From: Actinomycetes bacterium
GTDB lineage: Bacteria; Actinomycetota; Acidimicrobiia; Acidimicrobiales; Microtrichaceae
Direction of reading: 5' to 3'
DNA length: 64,000 nt
NCBI GenBank assembly: GCA_024222295.1
Contig: JAAEPF010000034.1
Location: forward strand, 248,001 to 312,000
Shown here: in pieces, positions 57,228-64,000 of the stretch
How the letters are laid out: every line of letters begins with the position of its first letter
Position numbering within the stretch: position 1 is the first letter of the stretch
Program-made: the position numbers and the translations under genes
Notes under the pieces: model-generated
What the model was told of the DNA's origin: nothing
The model's input: only the letters and a program-made list of their open reading frames with translations
Database searches by the model: none

Positions 57228-58013
57228 TCAGGTGAACTTCGTGATCCAGCCGAGCCGACGGAACCGACGCATCTGCCAGTCGAGGAAGACAACGCCGAGC
57301 GCGAGCGCGATGGCAGTGCCGAGAGCCGCCCATCCGAGTTCGCCCCAGGCGATCGAACCGGTCTCGAGTCCATACTGCACGGACTGGAAGATCGAGGTAA
57401 GCGGGATCACCTCCGCTATTGGCTGCAGTACCGGCGGAAGCGACTCGACCGGGTAGAAGACTCCCGACAGCGGCAGTAGCAGCACGAGCGTGCCCCAAGA
57501 GAAGACCTCAGCGGAATCTCCGTACTGAAGCGTGAGCCCGATCACGAACAACGCAATCGCCCACCCGAAGAGCAGCAGCAGTGCAGCGCTCGGGATCAAC
57601 ACCCAGCCCGCGGAGTCGGGGGCGACCGCGTAGAAGACCAGGCCCACGAGCGCGATCACCGTGACCGAGATTGCGGTGCGTATGAGCCCGACGACACCGA
57701 TGCCGCCGAGGAACTCCCGCTCGGTGAGGGGCGTGGTCATGAGGTTCAGCAGGTTGCGTGACCACACCTCCTCGAGCAGCCCGAACGAACCCGCCAGCGT
57801 GAGCTGCCAGATGAGGTGGAACATCATGATCCCGGTGACCAGCAACCTCACCGGGGCTTCGCCTTCGCCGAACGCAACGCCGATCGACCCGAACAGCAAG
57901 CCGTCCACCAGCGGCAGGATCAGCAACAGGAACCAGTGGCCTGGATCCCTGCTCTGAACCAGCAGGTTGCGCCTGGACATCGCCCAGACCCGTGAGCGTG
58001 CGCGGGTGCTCAC
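57228..58013 (-). CDS. ABC-2-type exporter permease
   Basis: A 261-residue membrane protein with six hydrophobic helices in the ABC-2 layout (GHWFLLLILPLVDGLLFGSIGVAF, LVTGIMMFHLIWQLTLAGSFG, LLLFGWAIALFVIGL, and the EVFSWGTLVLLLPLSGVFYPVESLPPVLQPIAEVIPLT segment typical of ABC2_membrane). Overlaps the ATPase gene by 4 bp (GTGA), so the two form one exporter. Cargo unknown; drug or lipid/polysaccharide export are the usual roles. Confidence 0.9.
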   Translation of the reverse strand: MSTRARSRVWAMSRRNLLVQSRDPGHWFLLLILPLVDGLLFGSIGVAFGEGEAPVRLLVTGIMMFHLIWQLTLAGSFGLLEEVWSRNLLNLMTTPLTEREFLGGIGVVGLIRTAISVTVIALVGLVFYAVAPDSAGWVLIPSAALLLLFGWAIALFVIGLTLQYGDSAEVFSWGTLVLLLPLSGVFYPVESLPPVLQPIAEVIPLTSIFQSVQYGLETGSIAWGELGWAALGTAIALALGVVFLDWQMRRFRRLGWITKFT

Positions 58014-58807
58014 ACTGCCTCCCCCCGCAGTCGGGCCGCTTCGGCGAGGAACATCGTCTCGAGGTCGGGGTAGCCCGCGTCGGCAACGACCTTCTCGGCG
58101 GGACCCTCGGCAAACACCTGCCCCTCGCGCAGGAAGACCACCCGCGTAGTCAGCCGTTCCACTTCGCGCATGTCGTGGCTGGTCAGAAGGAGGGTCGAGT
58201 GATGCTCCGCGTTCATGGCTTCGAGCCGGTCCCGCACACGCATCGCCACGTCAGGGTCGAGTGAAGCGGTCGGCTCGTCGAGCACGATGAGCCGGGGTTG
58301 GTGGATGACGGCCTTGGCGAATCCGACGAGTGTGCCCTGCCCCGAGGACAGCGAGTCCGTGCGCTGGCCGGCGAGGTGCGAGATGCCCAGTTCACCGAGC
58401 ACGACCTCCGCCGCGGCTCGCGCGTCGGCAAGGCCGTAGAGCGTGCCGAACAACTCCAGGGTCTCGATGACCGTGAGCTTCGTGGGCAGGGGGATGTAGC
58501 CGGCAGCGAAGCCCACGTGCGCCATAGCGTCGGCCCTGCCCTCGGGCAGCTTCTCGCCGACGATCTCGATGCTCCCGCTGTCGGGCTCGATGGCGCCCAG
58601 CAGTATCAGCAGCGTCGTGGTCTTGCCGGCGCCGTTGGGTCCCACGATTCCGATGCGTTCGCCGCGTTGGATCTCGATGCTCACGCCGTCGACCGCGGGC
58701 TTGCCGTCGAAGCTCTTGTGGAGTCCCGATGCGCGCAGCACCGTCTCCGCGTGGGCGGGGGGCGTGCTGGCCTGGTCGCGCCCGGGACCGGGCGAGGGCG
58801 GTGGCAT
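58010..58807 (-). CDS. ABC-2-type exporter ATPase
   Basis: A 265-residue ATPase with Walker A GPNGAGKTT, a Q-loop ...FAAGYIPLPTKLTV, signature DSLSSGQGTLVGFAKA (a variant of LSGGQ), Walker B LIVLDEPTASLDPD, and the H-loop LLTSHDMREVERL. It powers the downstream permease. ATG 58807 was used; no strong -10 or ribosome-binding site is evident. Divergent from the PLP-enzyme gene. Confidence 0.93.
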   Translation of the reverse strand: MPPPSPGPGRDQASTPPAHAETVLRASGLHKSFDGKPAVDGVSIEIQRGERIGIVGPNGAGKTTTLLILLGAIEPDSGSIEIVGEKLPEGRADAMAHVGFAAGYIPLPTKLTVIETLELFGTLYGLADARAAAEVVLGELGISHLAGQRTDSLSSGQGTLVGFAKAVIHQPRLIVLDEPTASLDPDVAMRVRDRLEAMNAEHHSTLLLTSHDMREVERLTTRVVFLREGQVFAEGPAEKVVADAGYPDLETMFLAEAARLRGEAV

Positions 58808-58945
58808 CCGGACATTGTCACCGCTACGACCCGCAACGTCATCCCGTTTAGGCCGCGCGGCCGTTCTCCGCGGGATCGTGTCGGCCCGAGGGGGTTACCC
58901 TCGCTTCGTCTGGCAACACATCCACGATTCCGACCAGGGGGAACA

Positions 58946-60211
58946 ATGGGCGACTCAGGACAGGGCGAACGACGAGGTCTCCCACAGCACGGCAAGCCGA
59001 CCGACGAACTGATCCAGGACCTGCTCGAGGAGCGCAACCACGATCTCGACTGGAGAGGCGGGCGCGCCTTCAGCCTCGTCTACAACAGCGACGACGCCGA
59101 TCTCGAACGACTGCAGCACGAGGTGTCGCAGATGTTCCTGCACGAGAACGCGCTCAACCCCTTCCGCTACCGCACGCTGTTGCGGATGGAGGGTGAGGTA
59201 GTCGACATCGCCACCTCGCTGTTCGGCGCCGGCGCGGGGTCGCTCAGCTCGGGCGGGACCGAGTCGATCTTCCTCGCGGTGCAGACAGCCCGCGACGAGG
59301 CCAGGGCCAAGGGGATCATGGAGCCGGAGCTGCTGTGCGCCGAAACCGCACACCCGGCATTTGCCAAGGCATGCAAGTACCTCGACGTCCGCCAGGTGCG
59401 CACGCCGGTCTCCGAGGACGGGCGAGCCGACCCCGACGCGTTCGCAGCGGCCATGGGCGAGCGGACCGCACTCGTGGTTGTGTCGGCGCCGTGCTACCCC
59501 TACGGCGTGATCGACCCGGTGCAGGACATAGCGGCGTTGGCCGCCAGCCACGGCACCCTCTGTCATGTGGATGCCTGCCTGGGTGGCTGGTTGCTGCCGT
59601 TCTGGGAGGCGCTGGGCGAGGACGTGCCCCCCTGGGACTTCCGTGTCGAGGGTGTCACGTCGCTGTCGGCCGACATCCACAAGTACGGCTATTGCTTCAA
59701 GGGCGTGTCCACGATCAACTACCGCGACCGGGACCTCTACAAGCGCCAGGTCTTCATGTATGACGACTGGCCCGGTGGCCTCTACGCATCGGCATCCGCT
59801 GCAGGTACCCGCCCCGGCGGACCCATTGCCGCCGCGTGGGCCACCATCACCCACCTCGGCCACGATGGCTACATGCGCCTCGGAGCGCGGGTGCAGGCGG
59901 CCACGAGCGGATTCCTCGCCGCGGTCGACGCCGTCGACGGTGTGCGCGCACATCCGGCACCGGACATGTCCGTGTTCCAGTTCCAGGCCGACCCCGACGC
60001 CCCGGTCGACGTCGACATCGAGGCGGTGGGAGACCGAATGGACGAGCGGGGTTGGGCCATTGACCGCCAACAGGGCGGGCTCCACGTGATGCTGTCGCCG
60101 GGCCACGACCAGGTGGTCGACCAATTCGGCGCAGACCTGGCGGCTTCGGTTCTCGACCAAGGGTCCGCGTCAGGGGCCGAGCACACCTACGGTGGGGTGG
60201 TCGGCAACTGA
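58946..60211 (+). CDS. PLP-dependent decarboxylase/lyase (group II, sphingosine-1-phosphate lyase-like)
   Basis: A 421-residue fold-type I PLP enzyme: GSLSSGGTESIFLAVQTAR (PLP phosphate binding), CAETAHPAFAKACKYL, HVDACLGGWLLPFW with the Asp contacting PLP nitrogen, and the Schiff-base Lys in LSADIHKYGYCFKG. The pattern suits the glutamate/tyrosine decarboxylase and sphinganine-1-phosphate aldolase group. I favour the S1P-lyase-like branch because of the overall spacing, but the substrate is open. ATG 58946 follows AGGGGG; the long frame upstream is antisense to the exporter ATPase. Confidence 0.88.
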   Translation: MGDSGQGERRGLPQHGKPTDELIQDLLEERNHDLDWRGGRAFSLVYNSDDADLERLQHEVSQMFLHENALNPFRYRTLLRMEGEVVDIATSLFGAGAGSLSSGGTESIFLAVQTARDEARAKGIMEPELLCAETAHPAFAKACKYLDVRQVRTPVSEDGRADPDAFAAAMGERTALVVVSAPCYPYGVIDPVQDIAALAASHGTLCHVDACLGGWLLPFWEALGEDVPPWDFRVEGVTSLSADIHKYGYCFKGVSTINYRDRDLYKRQVFMYDDWPGGLYASASAAGTRPGGPIAAAWATITHLGHDGYMRLGARVQAATSGFLAAVDAVDGVRAHPAPDMSVFQFQADPDAPVDVDIEAVGDRMDERGWAIDRQQGGLHVMLSPGHDQVVDQFGADLAASVLDQGSASGAEHTYGGVVGN

Positions 60212-60259
60212 GCCCGGTTTCCCGGCTGGTTGCCGCACAGCGCACCAGATCGGGGAGTC

Positions 60260-61030
60260 ATGGCCACCAACACGTCATCGGACTGGTCCTTCGGCGGCCC
60301 AACCGCCCCCTTTTTCGACGCCCACGGCAACGACCCGGCGAAGTTCGTGTTCGAGCAGGTGCGCGACGACAGCTTCACACTCGATGAGATTGTCACCTAC
60401 GACGATGGGGACACCCGGGTGCATGTGCCGGACCGCACCCTGATCACCGACCTGGCATCGATCCCGCTGTTCATGGCCTGGTTCGTGCCGGTCAACGGCC
60501 GCCACACCCCCGCCGCAGTGGTGCATGACAAGCTGGTGCACGACGCCACGGCTGACTCGGACGGTGGCGCCGGGCGACTTGCCGCATCGCAGCGCCGGTC
60601 CGAGGCCGACGACCTGTTCCTGGCGGCGATGGCAGCAACCGGAGTGCCACTGCTGAGGTGGCGGATCATGCACTCTGCGGTTGTGCTCGCGACACGCTGG
60701 CAACGCTCCCTTCCGGCGCGCGTCGGCGTCCTGGCGTGGGTCCTGGCCTCGGTGCTCGGAAGTGCGGGCCTCGTGTGGGCGGTGGCGTCCGGCGAGTGGC
60801 TCGTCGCGGCGCTGGCAGCCGTCGCCCCGGTGGTCGGCGGCCTGCTGTGGGGTCTGCGGAGTTGGGGGCCGGCCGTGCTGGCGGGCTACGTGGCCTGGGT
60901 GATCGGCCTCCCGGCGCTGGCCACGGCCCTGGGATATGGCGCGTACTGGATTGCCGAGAAGCTGCTCGTTGTGTTGCCGGCCGCTCGCCCGCGGACCGGA
61001 GCGCGGCCCAAGCCTGCGCCCTACCGCTGA
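60260..61030 (+). CDS. DUF1353 protein with C-terminal membrane helices
   Basis: A 256-residue protein. Residues ~60-130 hold the DUF1353 motif TLITDLASIPLFMAWFVPVNGRHTPAAVVHDKLVHDA, known from phage-tail-associated and other proteins of uncertain function. Residues ~145-245 contain three to four hydrophobic helices. The combination of DUF1353 with a membrane tail is less common. ATG 60260 is preceded by GGGGAG; the frame begins 30 nt earlier. Same strand as the PLP enzyme, 48 bp downstream. Confidence 0.75.
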   Translation: MATNTSSDWSFGGPTAPFFDAHGNDPAKFVFEQVRDDSFTLDEIVTYDDGDTRVHVPDRTLITDLASIPLFMAWFVPVNGRHTPAAVVHDKLVHDATADSDGGAGRLAASQRRSEADDLFLAAMAATGVPLLRWRIMHSAVVLATRWQRSLPARVGVLAWVLASVLGSAGLVWAVASGEWLVAALAAVAPVVGGLLWGLRSWGPAVLAGYVAWVIGLPALATALGYGAYWIAEKLLVVLPAARPRTGARPKPAPYR

Positions 61031-61072
61031 GCCGGGCGCTGCCGCTGGGCCGGCGCCCTTGCGCTGGAGTTC

Positions 61073-61330
61073 CTAGCCGGCCCCGCGCGCCGCGATTCGC
61101 CGTAGCGGAGGCTCGGTCTTCGGTGGGGCCTGGCGCTCGGGCAACTCGGCGAGGAGTTCCACGGTGGCTTCGGCGATTCGCTCGACCGCCCGGTCGACGG
61201 CGGCCTGGTTGGCGGCTGACACCGATGACAGCGAGCCCACCTTGCGCACGTACTGCAGGGCTGCGGCCTCGACTTCCTCGCTGGTCGCAGGCGGTGCGAG
61301 ACCGCGAAGGGGTGTGATGTTGCGGCACAT
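61073..61330 (-). CDS. DUF2277 family small protein
   Basis: An 85-residue protein with the conserved start MCRNITPLRGLAPPATSEEVEAAALQYVRKVGSLSS-like sequence of DUF2277, a small actinobacterial and proteobacterial family of unknown function. The N-terminal Cys-Arg-Asn and the central RKVGSLS are its most conserved parts. ATG 61330 is supported by TAACGT seven bases upstream. Divergent from the LLM oxidoreductase gene; the two promoters almost touch. Confidence 0.85.
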   Translation of the reverse strand: MCRNITPLRGLAPPATSEEVEAAALQYVRKVGSLSSVSAANQAAVDRAVERIAEATVELLAELPERQAPPKTEPPLRRIAARGAG

Positions 61331-61337
61331 GGCGGCG

Positions 61338-61343
61338 ACGTTA
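61338..61343 (-). promoter_or_regulatory. -10-like TAACGT, leaderless promoter of the DUF2277 gene
   Basis: TAACGT on the minus strand, 7 nt before ATG 61330. Confidence 0.5.
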
Positions 61344-61370
61344 CGCCGGTGTGGACACTGCCGCCTCGGG

Positions 61371-61376
61371 TAGGTT
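61371..61376 (+). promoter_or_regulatory. -10-like TAGGTT, leaderless promoter of the LLM gene
   Basis: TAGGTT, then 6 nt, then ATG 61383. Confidence 0.5.
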
Positions 61377-61382
61377 CGCCCG

Positions 61383-62330
61383 ATGGCTTCACCATTCCGG
61401 TTCGCGGTCCAGATGGATGGTCCGCTCGAGGGTCGCAGCTGGGTCGACAGCTGCCGTGAGATGGAGGACCTCGGTTACGACACGATCATGGTCCCCGACC
61501 ACTTCGACGAGGGTCTCGGCCCGATTTCGGCAATGGCCGCCGCAGCGGCGGTCACGTCCACCATCAAGGTCGCCCCACTCGTGCTGGATTGCGACTTCAG
61601 GCACCCGGCTCCGCTTGCACGCGAGCTGGCCACGATCGACGCGATGTCCGAAGGGCGTCTCGAGGTGGGTGTTGGAGCAGGCTGGAAGCGCACCGACTAC
61701 GTCCGGTCCGGCATCTCCATGGATCGGCCGGGCGTTCGCGTGTCGCGCATGATCGAGCACGCCACGATCCTGCGCCAGTTGTTCACCAGCGAATCGGTGA
61801 GCTTCGAGGGAGAGCACTACAGCATCACGGACCTGCCGGGGGAGCCGGCGACACACGCACCCGGCGGGCCCCCCTTCCTCGTCGGCGGTGGTGCTCCACG
61901 CGTCCTGCGCTTCGCGGGCGGCTTTGCGGACATCGTCGGGATCAACCCGTCGATCCACTCCGGTGAGATCGACACCAGTGCCGCACAGGACGGCTTGCCG
62001 GACCGCATCGACGAGAAAGTCGGCTGGGTGGGCGAGGGCGCGTCGGCCCGCGCGGATGGCAAGTCTGCCGAGGACCTCGAGATCAACGCATGGCTGGCCG
62101 CCGCTGAGATCACCGAGGACCGCGCCGGGGTGGGCGAGATGCTGGGCGCGATGTTCGGAGTGGAACCCGCGGTAGGGCTCGAGGCACCGGTGGTGTTGGT
62201 CGGCACCGAGTCACAGGTCACCGAGGACCTGCATGCCCGGCGCGACCGGTGGGGCTATTCGTACACAGTCATTCCGGGTGACAAGGCACGTGAGTTCGCC
62301 CCGGTGGTTGGTGGGCTCACGGGCTCCTGA
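61383..62330 (+). CDS. F420-type LLM-class oxidoreductase (MSMEG_2516-like)
   Basis: A 315-residue luciferase-like barrel protein with DLGYDTIMVPDHFDEGLGPISAMAAAAAVTSTIKVAPLV, ATIDAMSEGRLEVGVGAGW, and PFLVGGGAPRVLRFAGGFADIVGINP. This arrangement is that of the TIGR03621 'F420-dependent, MSMEG_2516 family'. Such enzymes use F420 or FMN to reduce or oxidise small substrates; the actual reaction is unknown. Followed by the nested inverted repeat at 62347-62437 and convergent with the hypothetical gene after it. Confidence 0.88.
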   Translation: MASPFRFAVQMDGPLEGRSWVDSCREMEDLGYDTIMVPDHFDEGLGPISAMAAAAAVTSTIKVAPLVLDCDFRHPAPLARELATIDAMSEGRLEVGVGAGWKRTDYVRSGISMDRPGVRVSRMIEHATILRQLFTSESVSFEGEHYSITDLPGEPATHAPGGPPFLVGGGAPRVLRFAGGFADIVGINPSIHSGEIDTSAAQDGLPDRIDEKVGWVGEGASARADGKSAEDLEINAWLAAAEITEDRAGVGEMLGAMFGVEPAVGLEAPVVLVGTESQVTEDLHARRDRWGYSYTVIPGDKAREFAPVVGGLTGS

Positions 62331-62346
62331 GCGTCGCGGCGCCGTC

Positions 62347-62437
62347 TGTGCTGGGCCACTCAGCCTGCCTTCTCGAGGACCTGAGCGTCGTGGTGACGCT
62401 CAGTCACTCCAAAAACGAGGCTGAGTGATTCAGCACA
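62347..62437. repeat. Nested inverted repeat in the convergent intergenic region
   Basis: The outer arms (62347-62366 and 62418-62437, 20 bp each) match at 17 of 20 positions. Inside lies TGAGCGTC-GTGGT-GACGCTCA (62382-62402), a perfect 8-bp stem with 5-nt loop. Together they can fold into a two-level cruciform or mRNA structure. It lies between convergent genes, so a bidirectional terminator, REP-like element or small mobile palindromic repeat are all possible. GGTGCG repeats (62444-62467) follow. Confidence 0.65.
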
Positions 62438-62480
62438 GGGCGTGGTGCGGGTGCGGGTGCGGGTGGGGAGCGCAGTCGGG

Positions 62481-63449
62481 TCAGGGGCGGAGGCCGACTT
62501 CGGCGTGGGCGGTGCCGTCCAGGCGCCACGTACGCTCCGTGCCTGACTGGCTGCGCACGCTGAGCGCGAGGTCGGCACGCTCGGTGTTGGTGCAGGTGGC
62601 CGTTGACCCGTCGGGGTCGGTGTACTCGATCTCGACGCAGCGGTCAGCGGGCTGCGTCACCTCGATGGAGACCTCGAAGCCCTGGGTGCGGCCCTTTACC
62701 GACCATTGCGGCAGCCCCAGCGTGGTGCGCAGTCCCCACGATGCGATTCGGGTCGCAGGCCAGTCGTAGCCGTCCACCCTCATGCGAAGGAACGTGATCG
62801 GTGCCAGCTTCGACAACCCGCTGCGGCGCGACACGGCTGTGACGACTTCCACCAGGTCGCCGTTGCCGAGGTCCGCGTGCAACCACGCCCACCTCTGCGC
62901 GCTGCCGTGGCCGTAGATCCGGGCCACGGCCCCGGTGCCGTTGATTCTGTGGCGCTGCCCGTCATGGTCGACCCAGCCCGACACGGGCATCGAGGGTGCG
63001 GGAAGCACCTGTGCGCCGGGAAGCAACTCGCGCTCCCATGCCCAGCGCGGAAAGGTGGCTAGAGGTTGCTGGTCGGACGCGTCCCAGTCGATCTCCCACG
63101 ACAGGTCGGCAGTGTGCCCCTCGGTTCCGGTCGGGTCGATCCTCAGGTCATCGGCGCAGAAACCAGGTTCTCCCTCGGCGGCGGTCTGCGTCGTCGCCTC
63201 GGGAACCGACTCCGTGCGTTGCCAGACAGGCCCTGCGTCGGGGGGGAACAGTGCGACCCAGCCATGCGAGGCGACGCCGGAGCCGTCGTCGGTCCCCGCG
63301 ACGGTCTCGCCGTGCACCCACAGCCCGGTGCCGGTCTCGTCATCGGTGGCCGTCGCGTACCAGACCTCGAGGCGACCTTTCTGGCCCTTCCACCGGGGAG
63401 CCCACCACTCCGAGGCCGCCGCTGCCGGTTCCCGCTCTTCATCTGCCAT
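62481..63449 (-). CDS. Hypothetical protein, possibly AttH/CrtC-like
   Basis: A 322-residue, Trp- and Asp/Glu-rich, beta-strand-rich protein without signal peptide or TM segment. Repeated patterns (VASHGWVALFPPD, ARIYGHGSAQRWAWLHADLGNGDLVEVVTA) recall the double-lipocalin AttH/carotenoid-hydratase-like fold, but I am not certain. Start ATG 63449 was chosen because TACGGT lies 6 nt upstream; the frame runs to 63551. Function unknown. Confidence 0.6.
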   Translation of the reverse strand: MADEEREPAAAASEWWAPRWKGQKGRLEVWYATATDDETGTGLWVHGETVAGTDDGSGVASHGWVALFPPDAGPVWQRTESVPEATTQTAAEGEPGFCADDLRIDPTGTEGHTADLSWEIDWDASDQQPLATFPRWAWERELLPGAQVLPAPSMPVSGWVDHDGQRHRINGTGAVARIYGHGSAQRWAWLHADLGNGDLVEVVTAVSRRSGLSKLAPITFLRMRVDGYDWPATRIASWGLRTTLGLPQWSVKGRTQGFEVSIEVTQPADRCVEIEYTDPDGSTATCTNTERADLALSVRSQSGTERTWRLDGTAHAEVGLRP

Positions 63450-63455
63450 GCGGTG

Positions 63456-63461
63456 ACCGTA
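63456..63461 (-). promoter_or_regulatory. -10-like TACGGT, leaderless promoter of the hypothetical gene
   Basis: TACGGT on the minus strand, 6 nt before ATG 63449. It argues for this start. Confidence 0.5.
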
Positions 63462-63581
63462 CATGGGTACCGACCGATGAGTCAGTAGGCGCTGTTCGAT
63501 CGCCTGGCCCGCTGCCTGAACCGGACGGCAGGATCCTTCGGAAATCGGCAATTGTTCGCACGCGGACGATCTTTCGCGTCG

Positions 63582-63587
63582 TAGATT
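63582..63587 (+). promoter_or_regulatory. -10-like TAGATT, leaderless promoter of the iron-sulphur protein gene
   Basis: TAGATT, then 7 nt, then GTG 63595. A TTGTTC about 25-30 bp further upstream could be the -35. Confidence 0.5.
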
Positions 63588-63594
63588 GTCGGCC

Positions 63595-64000
63595 GTGGTT
63601 GAGGCGCTCGCACCGACTCACGTTCTTGATGACTCCTCCTTTCGGTCGCTGGTGCAGGCGATCGTGGACGGTCACCGAACGATCGGGCCCCGCCTGAGGG
63701 ACTCTTCGATCGTGCTCGCCGAGATCAGCGGACCCGAGGACCTGGCCTCGGGCGTCGGCCTCGAGCAGGCACCCGGAGTGTGCCGGGTGGTCGACCTCGA
63801 CCCTGCCGACTCACGTCGGTTCGCCTGGGCGGTCGGCCCCCACTCGGCCAAGGCCGTGCAGCATCCGGCCGAACAGATCCTGTTCGAGGCCACAGTGGAC
63901 CAGTCAGGTGTGCACGTGGAGCCGGTGCCCCCCACAGCCGACGACCCCCGGCCCGTCGCGGTGATCGGCCTGCGTCCGTGCGACCTCGCGGCGGTCGGTG
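63595..64000 (+). CDS. Iron-sulphur/hydrogenase-beta-like protein, 3'-truncated
   Basis: An open frame from GTG 63595 to the window end with no stop (first ~135 residues). It reads LDDSSFRSLVQAIVDGHRTIGPRLRDSSIVLAEISGPEDL and later PVAVIGLRPCDLAAVG. The 'xIGLRPCDLAA' motif is characteristic of the N-terminal half of 4Fe-4S dicluster proteins related to sulphhydrogenase beta subunit, anaerobic sulphite reductase A and similar electron-transfer subunits. The 4Fe-4S cysteines would come later, outside the window. A TAGATT 7 nt upstream supports the start. Confidence 0.7.
   Translation, partial: MVEALAPTHVLDDSSFRSLVQAIVDGHRTIGPRLRDSSIVLAEISGPEDLASGVGLEQAPGVCRVVDLDPADSRRFAWAVGPHSAKAVQHPAEQILFEATVDQSGVHVEPVPPTADDPRPVAVIGLRPCDLAAVG

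Noticed and set aside
58298-58945. Open frame preceding the PLP enzyme
   Set aside because: It is antisense to the exporter ATPase gene and only joins the real gene because no stop intervenes.
1-64000. KstR or KstR2 operators expected for steroid catabolism
   Set aside because: I saw no convincing TNNAACNNGTTNNA or ANCAAGNNCTTGNT sites in the inspected promoter regions; the palindromes present have a different core.
1-64000. Prophage, insertion sequence, tRNA or rRNA genes
   Set aside because: No integrase, transposase, terminal inverted repeat pairs around a transposase, cloverleaf-like or rRNA sequence was recognised. The single DUF1353 protein is not enough for a phage call.

Overview
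The window is a stretch of high-GC bacterial chromosome (about two thirds G+C by eye). Genes are tightly packed, GTG starts are frequent, and many 4-bp ATGA/GTGA overlaps join neighbouring genes. Protein families (several SCP2-type thiolases with DUF35/OB-fold partners, paired acyl-CoA dehydrogenases, MFE-2-type SDRs, F420/LLM-type oxidoreductases, DUF2277, TetR) point to an actinobacterium. Many genes have a TANNNT hexamer only 6-8 nt before the start codon, which suggests leaderless mRNAs. My best guess, by inference only, is an uncultured or marine/freshwater member of Acidimicrobiia. I see no rRNA, tRNA, CRISPR array, phage or insertion sequence.

From 2.7 to 46.8 kb the window is dominated by acyl-CoA catabolism. 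It contains a P450 with a 3Fe-4S ferredoxin, three crotonase/MaoC-class hydratases plus a FAS1-like dehydratase, six thiolase-fold enzymes (one more lies at 54 kb outside this block, and one of the six is a fusion), four OB-fold/DUF35 domains, four acyl-CoA dehydrogenases plus one second-subunit homologue, two MFE-2-type SDRs, two acyl-CoA ligases, a PhyH dioxygenase, a haloalkane dehalogenase, a fused family-I CoA-transferase and a branched-chain-amino-acid-type ABC importer. The set resembles steroid or isoprenoid side-chain and ring degradation more than plain fatty-acid oxidation. The substrate is not shown by the sequence.

The key observation is a 16-bp palindrome, consensus CTGACRCNNGYGTCAG. 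It occurs ten times between 2.7 and 43.8 kb, each time in front of one of these catabolic operons and usually touching or overlapping the likely -10 element. A TetR-family regulator gene (43064-43720) sits between two of the copies, one in its own divergent promoter and one in front of the importer operon. I read this as a dispersed regulon controlled by that TetR protein, with an acyl-CoA as the likely inducer. The site does not match the known KstR or KstR2 operators.

Outside that regulon lie an acetoacetate-decarboxylase-like gene and K+ channel (1-2.7 kb); several membrane proteins; a PAS-GGDEF cyclase (30.6-31.9 kb); an MpaB-like oxygenase with a type-B carboxylesterase (33.9-36.4 kb); a divergent Baeyer-Villiger monooxygenase/esterase pair around a 17-bp-arm dyad (47.8-50.7 kb); a second oxidoreductase group with its own thiolase-like gene (50.8-55.6 kb); and a mixed tail with an ABC-2 exporter, a PLP decarboxylase, DUF1353, DUF2277, an LLM oxidoreductase, a hypothetical protein and the start of an iron-sulphur protein that runs off the window (56-64 kb).
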